Source of the DNA: CBDDFQ01 sp965227035
GTDB lineage: Bacteria > Pseudomonadota > Gammaproteobacteria > Burkholderiales > Burkholderiaceae_C
DNA: 64,000 nucleotides
Direction of reading: 5' to 3'
Assembly: GCA_965227035.1 (NCBI GenBank)
Contig: OZ245724.1
Coordinates: forward strand, 2,232,001-2,296,000
The position numbers were made by a program, and so were the translations under genes. Position 1 is the stretch's first letter. Every line of letters begins with the position of its first letter. Positions 50,664 to 60,277 of the stretch are shown piece after piece. The notes below the pieces were generated by a model. It was not told the origin of the DNA. It was given only the letters and a program-made list of their open reading frames with translations, and made no database searches.

Positions 50664-51896
50664 TTATTCGAATCTGAGTGCCTGAATCGGTAGCAGTTTG
50701 GAAGCGCGGCGTGCCGGATAGAAGCCGAAGAACACGCCCACCACGCCCGAGAAAACAACCGCCGCGACAACCGACGACCAGGTCATCGAGGTGGACCACC
50801 CCGCGAAATGCGCGACCGCCCAACTGCCCGCTGCGCCTAGCAGAACACCGATCGCGCCGCCGAGCACCGACAGCGTTACAGCTTCGATCAGGAACTGCGT
50901 GAGGATGTCGCGCCCTCGAGCACCCACAGCCATGCGCAAGCCGATTTCACGCGTGCGTTCGGTCACGCTCACCAGCATGATGTTCATGATGCCGATGCCG
51001 CCCACCAGCAAGCTCACACCGGCAATCGCTGCCAGCAACCAGGTCATGACCTGACTCGATTCTTCCTGCGCCTGCAGCACCTCGGTGAGGTTGCGAATGG
51101 TGAACAGGTCTTCGGTGTCGTCGGGCACTCGCATGCGTTGACGCATCAACACGCGAATGCTCTCTTCCGCCATTTGCATGCTCTGACCTTCGACCACTTT
51201 CACGTTGATGCTCGCGACACGGCGCAAACGTCCCCACCAGTTGCCCTGAATGCGGTTGCGGTAAGTGGTGATCGGGATGATCACGATGTCGTCCTGATCC
51301 TGACCCTGCGAGTTCTGTCCTTTGGGCGCGAGCGTTCCCACCACCGTAACCGGCACGTTCTTGATGCGGATGACCTTGTCGATCGGGTCGTCGTCGCCGA
51401 AGAGTTGCAACGCTGTGGTCTGCCCGATGAAGGCCACCTTGCCGCTGCCGGTCTGCTCCGAGGGATCGAACATTCGGCCGCTCGCCAGAGTCCAGTCGCG
51501 TGCTTCGAGGTAGTCGTTGGTAGTGCCGATGATGGTGGTCGACCAGTTGGTGTTGCCCGCGATGACTTGCGCAGTGACCCGCGATTGCGGCGCAGCCACC
51601 TGCACTTCCGGAATCTCGCGAGCGATGGCTGCTGCATCGTCTTCCGACAACGATTGCCGGGTCTGCGCGCCCATGCGCACACCCGCTGCGTTAACACCGC
51701 CGGGCACCACCAGCAATATGTTGGAGCCGAGGCCCTTCATTTGATCCTGCACACGCTCGGTCGCGCCGCGACCCACGGCCACCATGGTGATGACCGACGC
51801 CACGCCGATGATGATTCCGAGCATCGTGAGGATGCTGCGCATCATGTTGGCCGAGAGTGCGCGGAAGGCGGAGCGCAGTGCGGTGAAGAAATTCAT
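50664..51896 (-). CDS. MacB-like ABC transporter permease
   Basis: 410-residue permease of the FtsX/MacB fold: one N-terminal membrane helix (MLGIIIGVASVITMVAVG), a long periplasmic domain, and three C-terminal helices (VGGIGIMNIMLVSVTERTRE in the middle one). The ATPase, fused in E. coli MacB, is a separate gene here and overlaps the permease start by four bases (ATGA). With the membrane-fusion gene upstream it makes a tripartite efflux pump for macrolide-like compounds or peptides. Confidence 0.93.
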   Translation of the reverse strand: MNFFTALRSAFRALSANMMRSILTMLGIIIGVASVITMVAVGRGATERVQDQMKGLGSNILLVVPGGVNAAGVRMGAQTRQSLSEDDAAAIAREIPEVQVAAPQSRVTAQVIAGNTNWSTTIIGTTNDYLEARDWTLASGRMFDPSEQTGSGKVAFIGQTTALQLFGDDDPIDKVIRIKNVPVTVVGTLAPKGQNSQGQDQDDIVIIPITTYRNRIQGNWWGRLRRVASINVKVVEGQSMQMAEESIRVLMRQRMRVPDDTEDLFTIRNLTEVLQAQEESSQVMTWLLAAIAGVSLLVGGIGIMNIMLVSVTERTREIGLRMAVGARGRDILTQFLIEAVTLSVLGGAIGVLLGAAGSWAVAHFAGWSTSMTWSSVVAAVVFSGVVGVFFGFYPARRASKLLPIQALRFE

Positions 51897-52576
51897 TTCG
51901 CTGGAACCGCAGTCGAGGAGTCTTCTTCTATCCGCCCATCGCGAAACACGATCTTGCGACGTGCCCACGCGGCTACGTCATGCTCGTGAGTCACCAGCAC
52001 CACGGTCATGCCCGATGCGTTCAGATCGGCCAGCAGATTCATGATGTCTTCGGAGGTTTGCGAATCGAGCGCGCCGGTGGGTTCGTCCGCAAGAATCAAA
52101 CTGGGCTCGTTGATGAGTGCGCGTGCAATGGCCACTCGCTGTTGCTGTCCGCCGGAAAGCTCCGATGGCGTGTGGGTGTAGCGCTCGCCGAGCCCCACGC
52201 GATCTAGCGACTTCATTGCGCGCTGTTTACGTTCCGCCGCGCTAACGCCGGCGTACACCAACGGCAATGCGACGTTCTCCAAGGCCGAGGTGCGCGGCAG
52301 CAAATTGAACTGCTGGAACACGAACCCGATGCGCTTGTTGCGGATTGCGGCGAGCTGATCGGCGTCAAGCGATTCGATCGCATCGCCGTTCAACCGATAA
52401 GTGCCGGAGCTGGGTTGATCGAGGCATCCGAGAATGTTCATGAGCGTCGATTTGCCGGAGCCGGACGATCCCATGATGGCGACGAATTCGCCTTCTTCGA
52501 TAGACAGGCTCACGCCCTGCAACGCATGCACAGCGCGATAGGTTTTGACCAGGTTGTGAGCTTCGATGAGCGCCAT
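51893..52576 (-). CDS. ABC transporter ATPase of MacB-like pump
   Basis: 227-residue ABC ATPase. Walker A is GSSGSGKST, the signature LSGGQQQRVAIARAL and Walker B LILADEPTGALD are intact, as is the H-loop THEHDV. Overlaps the permease start. It is the separated equivalent of the MacB N-terminal domain; its close relatives are LolD and YbbA. It lies between membrane-fusion and permease genes, giving operon order fusion protein, ATPase, permease. Confidence 0.95.
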   Translation of the reverse strand: MALIEAHNLVKTYRAVHALQGVSLSIEEGEFVAIMGSSGSGKSTLMNILGCLDQPSSGTYRLNGDAIESLDADQLAAIRNKRIGFVFQQFNLLPRTSALENVALPLVYAGVSAAERKQRAMKSLDRVGLGERYTHTPSELSGGQQQRVAIARALINEPSLILADEPTGALDSQTSEDIMNLLADLNASGMTVVLVTHEHDVAAWARRKIVFRDGRIEEDSSTAVPAK

Positions 52577-52598
52577 GACTTGAATGCGCCAGCGATGT

Positions 52599-53912
52599 CT
52601 AGAAAGGCAGACGCGGTCCGCGCGATGTCGTCGGCGGCATGGCCACTCCGGTCACCACGCGGCGGCCTTCTAGCGGAATGTCCGCGTCTTCCGCACCCAC
52701 CAGTTCGGTGTGCGTGCCGTCCGTGATTCCGGTCTTCACGTTCACGAGTTCAGGCTTCGACTTCGAATCTTCAGACGATCCGGCAGACACCAGATAGATG
52801 CGGCCATTGGTCAAATTGTTCTTGCGCACCGGCACTTCGTCGGCATCCATGCGAACACGCAGTGCGGCGTTCGGGACCTTGAGTACGTTCTCGCGCGCGT
52901 CGGTCACGATGCGGACGTTCGCAGTCATGCCGGGCAGCAGCTTGTTGTCTTTGTTGGCGAAGGCAACGACCGCCACGTAAGTCACTACGTTCGACACGTT
53001 GGTAGCCGATTTACGAACCTGATCGACAGTGCCGCTGAAAGTCTGGCCGGGAAACGCATCGACAGTGAAAGTCGCAGGCTGCTTGGACTTGATGCGTCCC
53101 ACGTCGCCCTCGTCGATGCTCGCTTCGACGCGCATGTCTTCCAGGTTCTGCGCAATGATGAAAAGCTCCGGCGCCTGCAGGCTCGCAGCCACCGTTTGCC
53201 CACGCTCCACGGCGCGCTTGATGATGATGCCGTCGACCGGCGACCGGATCTGCGTTCGGCTCAGGTTGATTTGCGCCTGCGCCAGAACCGCAAGGCGCTG
53301 CGAGACGGCGGCTTCCGCAGCCTTGACCTGCGCCTCGCTCACGCCGAGCTGCGCGTTGACCGAGTTCAGCATCTCGTTGCTGGTGTTCACCAGCGCCTTG
53401 GCACGATCGCCTTCGCTTTGCGCAATGAACTGCTTGCTCACCAGGTCGGCTTTGCGGTCGAGATCGCGCTGGGCCTCGGTCAAGTCCACCTTCGCGCGCG
53501 ACACCGCTGCCGCACTGGCGATGGCATTCGCTTTGGCCACCAGCACCTGCGATTTGGCAGCATCTACGTCAGCTTGGGCCTGGCGCACCTGATATTCGAA
53601 TGACTGCGGATCGATTTGCGCAATAAGCTGGCCCGCCTTGACCTGCGAGTTGAAATCGACGAACAGCTCCTGGATTTGCCCGGACACCTGAGTGCCGACG
53701 GTCACCTGCTTGACCGGGGTGACCTGCCCCGACGCCGACACGGTCGATCCGAGCTTGCCGCGCTCGATGACTGCGGTTCTGTAACGAGGGCCTTCGCTGC
53801 TGCCGGAATACGACTTCCAGCCCCAATATCCGCCGCCGATGACCACAACCGCCACCAGCGCTGCCGGGATGGCCTTTTTCCAGAACTGTCGCGGGGCGGG
53901 TGTCGATTGCAT
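52599..53912 (-). CDS. MacA-like membrane-fusion protein
   Basis: 437-residue periplasmic adaptor anchored by one N-terminal helix (AIPAALVAVVVIGGGYWGW). It has a split lipoyl/biotinyl domain (VGTQVSGQIQELFVDFNSQV, later IRSPVDGIIIKRAVERGQ), a long alpha-helical hairpin of Ala/Gln-rich heptads between them (about residues 110-210), and a beta-barrel (GQTFSGTVDQVRK). The C-terminal tail is Pro/Arg-rich. It starts the MacAB-like operon and is divergent from the DUF2306 gene. Confidence 0.93.
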   Translation of the reverse strand: MQSTPAPRQFWKKAIPAALVAVVVIGGGYWGWKSYSGSSEGPRYRTAVIERGKLGSTVSASGQVTPVKQVTVGTQVSGQIQELFVDFNSQVKAGQLIAQIDPQSFEYQVRQAQADVDAAKSQVLVAKANAIASAAAVSRAKVDLTEAQRDLDRKADLVSKQFIAQSEGDRAKALVNTSNEMLNSVNAQLGVSEAQVKAAEAAVSQRLAVLAQAQINLSRTQIRSPVDGIIIKRAVERGQTVAASLQAPELFIIAQNLEDMRVEASIDEGDVGRIKSKQPATFTVDAFPGQTFSGTVDQVRKSATNVSNVVTYVAVVAFANKDNKLLPGMTANVRIVTDARENVLKVPNAALRVRMDADEVPVRKNNLTNGRIYLVSAGSSEDSKSKPELVNVKTGITDGTHTELVGAEDADIPLEGRRVVTGVAMPPTTSRGPRLPF

Positions 53913-54062
53913 GTGTAAGTCGTCTTTGTTACCGGATTCTAGGGGTGAGGAGAGACAAATCCGGGAGCACTTGGCGAATCCCCCTTGCAGTTCACTCCAC
54001 CGATCCTGCGTTTCGTCGCAGAACCGTTGATGAGACAGAGCCACTTCGACAAAGTTGGTTCC

Positions 54063-54476
54063 ATGCAACTCACACCACTCATTGCGGTACACCTGACCGC
54101 CGCGATCATCGGCATCGCCATCGGACCGGTCGCCCTCTGGGCGCGACTAGGAATGCAGCAACGTCCGAAACTCCACCGCGCTTTCGGATACGCCTGGGTC
54201 ACCGTCATGCTGATCGCCGCCACCTCGGCCATATTCATACGCGACTACAGAATCCCGAACATCGGCGGATTCACCCCCATCCACATCCTGATTCCAGTCA
54301 CCTACATCGGCATCTTGGTTGGGATGTGGAGCATCGCGAAGGGCAACATCAAGGCGCACAGGCGTTCCATGCAGCGAACCTACTTGGGCGCATGTGTCGT
54401 GGCAGGAATCTTCACGCTGCTGCCCAGCCGGTATCTGGGTGGCTTGCTGTTTCACAACCTTTTGGGGATCACATGA
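54063..54476 (+). CDS. DUF2306 membrane protein
   Basis: 137-residue inner-membrane protein with four hydrophobic helices (AIIGIAIGPVALWARLG, VTVMLIAATSAIFI, HILIPVTYIGILVGMW and YLGACVVAGIFTLLP) and conserved basic residues between them (KLHRAFGYAW, KAHRRSMQRTYLGA). This is the DUF2306 pattern; function unknown. The ATG at 54063 is preferred to 54030 since the helix begins soon after. It lies 78 bp before a sensor kinase gene. Confidence 0.8.
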   Translation: MQLTPLIAVHLTAAIIGIAIGPVALWARLGMQQRPKLHRAFGYAWVTVMLIAATSAIFIRDYRIPNIGGFTPIHILIPVTYIGILVGMWSIAKGNIKAHRRSMQRTYLGACVVAGIFTLLPSRYLGGLLFHNLLGIT

Positions 54477-54554
54477 TCGCTGCTCTTCTCGTCGCGGCGA
54501 CCCCGGCAGTAGCAGCAGTCGACTGGTTCCGACGCCGCAGATAATCTGACCACG

Positions 54555-55610
54555 ATGCAATCTCCCGGCACTTCCAAACTGGCCATGCATGCGCTGGAAA
54601 CTGCGCTAGTCAACACGGTCGTCGCCTCGGCTATCACGGCTTTCGGCGATCGCGGCTTTCTGGTGAACTTCATTTATTCGCAGTGCATCGGCATGAGCAT
54701 CTGGGCGCTGATCGACCTCGGTCGGCTTTGGGTGATTCGCGACGAGAAGCGCCATGCGAAACGGCTCGTATGGTGGGCGCCGGTGGGTGCGGTCGTCGGC
54801 TACCTCATAGGCACTTTTCTGGGTGACACGTTGTTTGGAGAACGCCAGATGTTCGTGCTGTTTCAGTCGAGCGACGGAGCGCGGAAAACGACCGGTTATC
54901 TGCTGATGAGCGTGACTCTTGCTGCCGCAGCGAGCTACTTCTATCTGAGCAGAGAGCAACTTCGATCGGCCCGCGACCAGGCAGAAAAAACGCAGCGACA
55001 AGCCACCGAAACTCAGCTTCGAATGCTGCAGACACAGCTGGAACCGCACATGCTGTTCAACACGCTCGCCAACCTGCGCGCGCTGGTGTCGACCGACCCC
55101 GCACGCGCCGAAGTCATGCTCGATCGAATGATCGGATTTTTGCGGAGCACGCTGGACGCATCGCGGCAATCAGAGCACTCCCTGGCCGATGAATTCGCTC
55201 GGCTCGAGGACTATCTGGAGTTGATGTCGATACGTATGGGTGCGCGGCTTTCGTACAGCCTGAATCTGCCTGAAGATTTGTCCAACGAACTGGTGCCCAC
55301 GCTCTTGCTTCAACCGCTGGTGGAGAACTCGATCCGGCATGGCCTGGAGGCCAAGGTGGACGGGGGATCTGTCAACGTCGAAGCCCTGCGGGAAGGCGAC
55401 GCATTGCTGATTCGCGTGTCGGATACCGGGGTAGGGTTTGCTGCAAACGCACGGGAAGGCACAGTCGACGAATCGGCACGAAAAGGCTTCGGAATAGCGC
55501 AACTCACCGAGCGGCTTGCGACGAGCTACTCGAACGCTGCGAGCGCCACGGTTCGATCGGCGCCGAACGCGGGCACCACGGTTGAAATTCGAATTCCACT
55601 AGAGAGATGA
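54555..55610 (+). CDS. LytS/YehU-type sensor histidine kinase
   Basis: 351-residue kinase of the HPK7/LytS class. Four membrane helices occupy roughly residues 13-138, then a short coiled coil (EKTQRQATETQLRM), then the His_kinase domain with LQTQLEPHMLFNTLANL (phosphorylated H165) and the ATPase N-box LVENSIRHG, later DTGVGF and GFGIAQL. The membrane part has no large periplasmic sensor loop. Its stop overlaps the response-regulator start by four bases. Confidence 0.92.
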   Translation: MQSPGTSKLAMHALETALVNTVVASAITAFGDRGFLVNFIYSQCIGMSIWALIDLGRLWVIRDEKRHAKRLVWWAPVGAVVGYLIGTFLGDTLFGERQMFVLFQSSDGARKTTGYLLMSVTLAAAASYFYLSREQLRSARDQAEKTQRQATETQLRMLQTQLEPHMLFNTLANLRALVSTDPARAEVMLDRMIGFLRSTLDASRQSEHSLADEFARLEDYLELMSIRMGARLSYSLNLPEDLSNELVPTLLLQPLVENSIRHGLEAKVDGGSVNVEALREGDALLIRVSDTGVGFAANAREGTVDESARKGFGIAQLTERLATSYSNAASATVRSAPNAGTTVEIRIPLER

Positions 55611-56425
55611 CGCGACCGACTGCCCTCATCGCAGAAGACGAGCCGTTGCTCGCAACGGCGCTTCAACGCGAGTTGCAAAAAGGGTGGCCCGAGCTCCATG
55701 TGGCCGCAGTCGCGGGCGACGGGAAGTCTGCAGTCGAACTTGCCCTGAAGCATCGGCCCGATGTGCTTTTCTTCGACATTCGAATGCCTGGGCAAACAGG
55801 TCTGGAAGCCGCAGAAGAACTTGGCGATGCGTGGGACGCGGACCGGGACAGGGGCCCAGCCGACAAGCCTTTTCCGCTTCTGGTGTTCGTGACCGCCTAC
55901 GACAAGTACGCGATAGACGCCTTCGAAGCACAAGCCATCGACTACATCATGAAGCCTGTGAACGCCGAGCGCCTGGTCAAAACAGTGGGGCGTTTGCAGA
56001 GCGCACTCGCGGCACGGCAGGACGCCGAGGAGCCGGATGCCGATGGCACATTCGAGAAGTTGCGAAAAATGCTCGCCGACAGTTCGTCGAAGGCAGTCCC
56101 CAAGCTCACTGTCATCCAGTCGAGTCTCGGTAATCAGATCCACATGATTCCGGTAGGCGAGATCGATTATTTCGAAGCGTCCGACAAGTACGTTCGCGTG
56201 TTGACCGTCGATCGCGAGTATCTGATTCGCACGCCGCTCAAAGAGCTGGTGCCGCAGCTGGATTCGGAACAGTTCTGGCAGGTGCATCGCAGCGTCGTCG
56301 TACGTGCAGAGTGCATCTCCCGGGCGCAACGCGACGAATCGGGCAAGGTCACGCTCTCGCTGAAAAATCGGAGTGAGACGTTGCCGGTCAGCCGGCTTTA
56401 CGCAGGCCGATTTAAAGCGATGTGA
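55607..56425 (+). CDS. LytTR-family response regulator
   Basis: 272-residue regulator. The receiver domain has the acidic pair EDEP, phosphoacceptor D57 in FFDIRMPG, and VTAYDKYAIDAF with conserved Thr and Lys. The C-terminal LytTR DNA-binding domain (GEIDYFEASDKYVRVLT, then FWQVHRSVVVRAECI) covers about the last 100 residues. It is translationally coupled to the LytS-type kinase. Its targets are not visible here. Confidence 0.94.
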   Translation: MTRPTALIAEDEPLLATALQRELQKGWPELHVAAVAGDGKSAVELALKHRPDVLFFDIRMPGQTGLEAAEELGDAWDADRDRGPADKPFPLLVFVTAYDKYAIDAFEAQAIDYIMKPVNAERLVKTVGRLQSALAARQDAEEPDADGTFEKLRKMLADSSSKAVPKLTVIQSSLGNQIHMIPVGEIDYFEASDKYVRVLTVDREYLIRTPLKELVPQLDSEQFWQVHRSVVVRAECISRAQRDESGKVTLSLKNRSETLPVSRLYAGRFKAM

Positions 56426-56432
56426 TCGCCTT

Positions 56433-56451
56433 CACGTGATCGACTCACGTG
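56433..56451. terminator. Candidate bidirectional hairpin
   Basis: CACGTGA (56433-56439) pairs with TCACGTG (56445-56451) around a 5-base loop, between the convergent regulator and sugar-dehydrogenase genes. It lacks a T-run on either side, so it may be a weak or Rho-aided terminator. Confidence 0.4.
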
Positions 56452-56458
56452 GCCTGAT

Positions 56459-57643
56459 TCAAGATGCCGGCGTGAGGCGCATGAGCTGGCCACGCGGCGA
56501 ATCTTCGATGAGCCACACGGCGCCGTCCTTCGCCACCGCCACATCGCGAATCCGGCGCTTCAAATCCCACCGATCCACCTGTTTGGCATCGCCGTTGGCC
56601 GCGATGGCCACGCGTATCAGCGCAGTCGAGGCCAGGCCGCCGATGAGCGCCGAGCCCTTCCACTGCGGGAACATGTCGCCGGTGTAGAACACCAGCCCTG
56701 CGGGCGCGACGATCGGTGTCCAGTACAAAGCTGGCGCCTGAAACTCCGGACGGGTGCGATGACGAGGAATCGGAATGCCGCTGTAGTTGTCGCCGTTGGA
56801 AACGATGGGCCAACCGTAGTTTTTGCTGCGCTCGATCAGATTCAACTCATCCCCTCCGCGCGGCCCCATTTCGTGCAACCAGAGCTTGCCGTCGGGCGCG
56901 AACGCGAGTCCGTAAGGGTTGCGGTGCCCCATGCTCCAGGTCTGCGCGCGCACGCCGCCTTGCGACGCCATCGGATTGTCGGCGGGCACCGATCCGTCGA
57001 GTCGAAGCCGAATCACCTTGCCGGCTGCCTGCTCGGGGTCCTGCGCGGTCTCTGGGCGCATGCGGTCACCGGCGGTGAGGAACAGGAACTCCGCATCGGG
57101 CGAGAACGCAACGATGCCCCCCGGCTGGCCGCCAGAGTTCGAATAGGCCTGGCGCCAGACGGTCTTGAGATTCGTCATTCGGGTCTGATTGCCGGTGCCG
57201 GACAACTCGGCTTTGGCGAGAACAAGGCTTCCGCCGTTGTCGCTCGGCGCGACGTAGGTCAGGTAAATGGATTTGTCGTCGGCGAATTTCGGCGATACAG
57301 CCACATCGAGCAGACCGTTTTGCCCGCGGTAGTACACCTCGGGTACGCCGGAAAGCTCCTGCTTTTTGCCATCGGGAGAAACGACGAAAAGCTTGCCTGG
57401 TTTTTCGGTAACGAGCATGCGTCCATCGGGAAGAAACGCCATTGCCCACGGCGTGTCGAAGGTCGCAACCGATTGGACATTGAAGGGAGCGGGCGCCGAG
57501 TTGGCGGCAATTTCGCCAGCGTTGACCGAGGTCTGCGCCTGGGCTGGAATTTGAAAAACAAAAACAAAAACAAAAGCGACTGCCAATGCAGCGCTAGCTG
57601 CGGCAGTCGCTTGAAGCTGGGAACGAGGCAGAAAAATGCGCAT
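56459..57643 (-). CDS. PQQ-dependent sugar dehydrogenase (Asd/YliI-like)
   Basis: 394-residue periplasmic quinoprotein of the soluble glucose dehydrogenase B type, a six-bladed beta-propeller that oxidises aldose sugars. Signal peptide: MRIFLPRSQLQATAAASAAL, then a long FVFVFVF hydrophobic core and PAQAQ. Blade motifs FLPDGRMLVTEKPGK, YRGQNGLLDVAVSP and the HRNPYGLAFAPDGKLWLHEM active-site block are typical. The C-terminal blade ends near LIEDSPRGQLMRL. AGGAG precedes the ATG. No PQQ biosynthesis genes are in the window. Confidence 0.9.
   Translation of the reverse strand: MRIFLPRSQLQATAAASAALAVAFVFVFVFQIPAQAQTSVNAGEIAANSAPAPFNVQSVATFDTPWAMAFLPDGRMLVTEKPGKLFVVSPDGKKQELSGVPEVYYRGQNGLLDVAVSPKFADDKSIYLTYVAPSDNGGSLVLAKAELSGTGNQTRMTNLKTVWRQAYSNSGGQPGGIVAFSPDAEFLFLTAGDRMRPETAQDPEQAAGKVIRLRLDGSVPADNPMASQGGVRAQTWSMGHRNPYGLAFAPDGKLWLHEMGPRGGDELNLIERSKNYGWPIVSNGDNYSGIPIPRHRTRPEFQAPALYWTPIVAPAGLVFYTGDMFPQWKGSALIGGLASTALIRVAIAANGDAKQVDRWDLKRRIRDVAVAKDGAVWLIEDSPRGQLMRLTPAS
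57554..57575. repeat. Hexanucleotide tandem repeat in signal peptide
   Basis: Three-and-a-half copies of AAAAAC in the reverse complement of the sugar-dehydrogenase signal peptide, encoding its FVFVFVF core. A change in copy number alters the hydrophobic core by two residues without shifting frame. Confidence 0.7.
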
Positions 57644-57742
57644 CTGGCTGAACTCCTGAAACACCTGAGCGGCCACAATTGGCGCGCTCAGGTTTTATAG
57701 CTCAGCCGTTCAAAGCCCTTGTAACCAAGGGCCGTCGAACGA

Positions 57743-58153
57743 TCAGCGGCGATGGTCGGGACCGCGACCGGGACCGCGGTGATCCCAGTGACCACGACCG
57801 TAACCATGACCGTAGCCGGGGCGGTAATAGACCGGGGGCGGCACGTACACAGCCGGAGGACGGTAGTAAACCGGAGCCGGCGGATAGTAGACCGGAACCT
57901 GGTTGTAGACCGGCTGAGGCGCCGGGTAATAAACCGGTGCAGGATAAGCTTGGTACACCGGGGGTGCAACCACCACTGGGCGACCGTAATACGGACGCGG
58001 GGCGTTGGACACGCCGACATTCACGCCAGGGGCGGCATGCACGCCGACAGACCAATAGACATCACCTGCATTGGCGGTGCCGGTGAATGCCACGGCGGCG
58101 AGTGCAACGGCTGCAATGCCTGAGCCAGTCAACAATGTTCGGAAGGTTCTCAT
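57743..58153 (-). CDS. Pro/Tyr-rich secreted protein
   Basis: 136-residue exported protein. The signal peptide is MRTFRTLLTGSGIAAVALAA, with cleavage near TANA. The mature part begins GDVYWSVGVHAAPGVNVGVS, then becomes a low-complexity run of PVYY, PPVY and YRPP repeats and ends in Gly/His/Arg-rich repeats (GYGHGYGRGHWDHRG). Such YXP-rich envelope proteins are common in Burkholderiales and have no known role. A perfect AAGGAG ribosome site precedes the ATG. Confidence 0.85.
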   Translation of the reverse strand: MRTFRTLLTGSGIAAVALAAVAFTGTANAGDVYWSVGVHAAPGVNVGVSNAPRPYYGRPVVVAPPVYQAYPAPVYYPAPQPVYNQVPVYYPPAPVYYRPPAVYVPPPVYYRPGYGHGYGRGHWDHRGPGRGPDHRR

Positions 58154-58282
58154 CGTTATCTCCTTGCAGGGCGACGATGCCCTTGCTTTCATTAACGCAA
58201 GAATTCTGTATCGGACTACCGGGTGCACAGTGAATACTCGTTGCAGGAAGTAAGTCGTGTGCCGGGAGCCTAAAATCATTCG

Positions 58283-60100
58283 ATGAGCTCAACCGCCAAT
58301 AAAAACCAGACCAACGCCCCAGGCGACCCTTCCGCCGCCGAAACCACGAAACCGAGCAACTTTCTGCGCCAGATCATCGAACACGATCTGGCAAACGGCA
58401 CTTACACAAACCGCAAATGGGCCGGCACGCCCGGCGACGCGGCGCATCAGGCAACCGGCCAGCCCGATCCCGCCAAAATCCGCACCCGCTTCCCGCCCGA
58501 ACCCAACGGTTACCTGCACGTCGGGCACGCGAAAAGCATCTGGCTGAACTTCGGTCTGGCGGAAGAATACGGCGGCATTTGCCACATGCGTTTCGACGAC
58601 ACCAACCCCGAAAAGGAAGACACAGAATATGTGAACTCCATCCTCGATTCGGTCAAATGGCTGGGGTTCAATTGGGAGGCCAACGGCACGACCCATCTTT
58701 ATCAGGCGAGCGACTATTTCGACTTCATGTATCGCGCAGCCGAGTACCTGATCGAATCGGGCAATGCATATGTCGATGAGCAGACCGCAGACCAGATGCG
58801 CGAGAATCGCGGCGACTTCACGACCCCCGGCACCGACAGCCCGTTCCGCGCTAGATCGGCGCAGGAGAACCTGCAACGCTTTCGCGACATGCGCGATGGC
58901 AAGCTGGCCGACGGCGCCGCCGTGCTTCGAGCGAAGATCGACATGGCGTCGCCCAACATCAACATGCGCGACCCGGCCATCTACCGCATTCGTCGTGCCA
59001 CGCATCATCACACCGGCGACAAGTGGTGCATCTACCCGATGTACACCTTCGCGCACCCTATAGAAGACGCGCTGGAGCAGATCACGCACAGCATCTGCAC
59101 GCTGGAGTTCGAAGATCAGCGCCCGTTCTACGACTGGCTCATGGACCGGCTCTGCGAAGGCGGATTGCTCGCCAAGCCCAGCCCCAAGCAATACGAATTC
59201 GCGCGACTCAACATCACCTACGTCATTACCAGCAAACGAAAGCTCAAAGCGCTGGTCGACGACGGGCATGTGAGCGGATGGGACGACCCGCGCATGCCGA
59301 CAGTGGTGGGCCTTCGCCGTCGCGGCTACACGCCAGAAGCACTGCGACTCTTCGCGGAACGCAGCGGTGTGAGCAAGTCCGGCGGATGGATCGACTACAG
59401 CTCACTCGAGATTGCGCTGCGCGATGACCTCGACGAGAAAGCGAAGCGCGCGATGGCGGTGATTGATCCGATCAAGCTGGTCATTACGAATTGGGACGAG
59501 GTGATGGGGGCCGGCACGCTGGACGCGTGTTCGGCGCCAGTGCATCCGCATCATCCGGAGATGGGCAAACGCGAATTCAAGATCGGCAAGGAAGTCTGGA
59601 TCGAGCGCACCGACTACGAAGAGACGCCACCCAAGGGATTTTTCCGCCTGTTCCCCGGCAACAAGGTTCGCCTCAAATACGGCCACGTCATTGAATGCAC
59701 CGGCGCTGCCAAAGACGATGCGGGCAACGTCACCGAAGTGCACGCGAAGCTCATTCCCGACACCAAGAGCGGCACGCCTGGCGCCGACTCGGTAAAGGTA
59801 AAGGGCACGATCACCTGGGTCGGCGTGTCAGACGCCATCGGCGCAGAGATTCGCCTTTACGACCGCCTTTTCTCCGATCCACACCCCGACGCAGGCGGTA
59901 AGGATTTCCTGACCGCGCTGAATCCGTCGAGCCTGAAAATCGTCAACGGATATGTCGAGCCGTCATTGGCAAACGCCAAGCCGGACGACAAGTTCCAGTT
60001 CGAACGCCACGGATACTTTGTGGCCGATCGTGTGGATCACACGAGCGGCAAGCCGGTGTTCAATCGGGCGACGGGGCTGAAGGATTCCTGGGGGAAGTGA
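58283..60100 (+). CDS. glnS: Glutaminyl-tRNA synthetase
   Basis: 605-residue class I synthetase that charges tRNA-Gln. The HIGH motif is LHVGHAK (residues 78-84), the KMSKS equivalent TSKRKLKAL (316-324). PEPNGYL is the GlnRS/GluRS-shared lead-in. The first 25 residues (TKPSN and before) are an extension typical of betaproteobacteria, which explains the length over E. coli GlnRS. The C-terminal beta-barrel contains SKIGKEVW-like EFKIGKEVWIERTDYEE. It is divergent from the Pro/Tyr-rich gene. Confidence 0.97.
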   Translation: MSSTANKNQTNAPGDPSAAETTKPSNFLRQIIEHDLANGTYTNRKWAGTPGDAAHQATGQPDPAKIRTRFPPEPNGYLHVGHAKSIWLNFGLAEEYGGICHMRFDDTNPEKEDTEYVNSILDSVKWLGFNWEANGTTHLYQASDYFDFMYRAAEYLIESGNAYVDEQTADQMRENRGDFTTPGTDSPFRARSAQENLQRFRDMRDGKLADGAAVLRAKIDMASPNINMRDPAIYRIRRATHHHTGDKWCIYPMYTFAHPIEDALEQITHSICTLEFEDQRPFYDWLMDRLCEGGLLAKPSPKQYEFARLNITYVITSKRKLKALVDDGHVSGWDDPRMPTVVGLRRRGYTPEALRLFAERSGVSKSGGWIDYSSLEIALRDDLDEKAKRAMAVIDPIKLVITNWDEVMGAGTLDACSAPVHPHHPEMGKREFKIGKEVWIERTDYEETPPKGFFRLFPGNKVRLKYGHVIECTGAAKDDAGNVTEVHAKLIPDTKSGTPGADSVKVKGTITWVGVSDAIGAEIRLYDRLFSDPHPDAGGKDFLTALNPSSLKIVNGYVEPSLANAKPDDKFQFERHGYFVADRVDHTSGKPVFNRATGLKDSWGK

Positions 60101-60277
60101 TCGGCTGACCGGGTAGTCGAATTTTCGAGAGCGAATGTTTTTCTAGAACTTTTTAGCTATCGAATTCTGATTGGCGCATTCGCCGGGCAATCGATAGCAC
60201 ATAACGTTACCGGCCCTGCTCTTCTCAGAAATCCATCCTTGCGTGGATGATCACACATCAACACCGAGCCCACCACC

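Noticed and set aside
54473..54544. A 23-residue open frame between the DUF2306 and kinase genes
   Set aside because: Very short, with no clear ribosome site; more likely chance.
58289..59269. 326-residue open frame on the minus strand opposite glnS
   Set aside because: Antisense of the HIGH-motif half of glnS, with no start context or family features.
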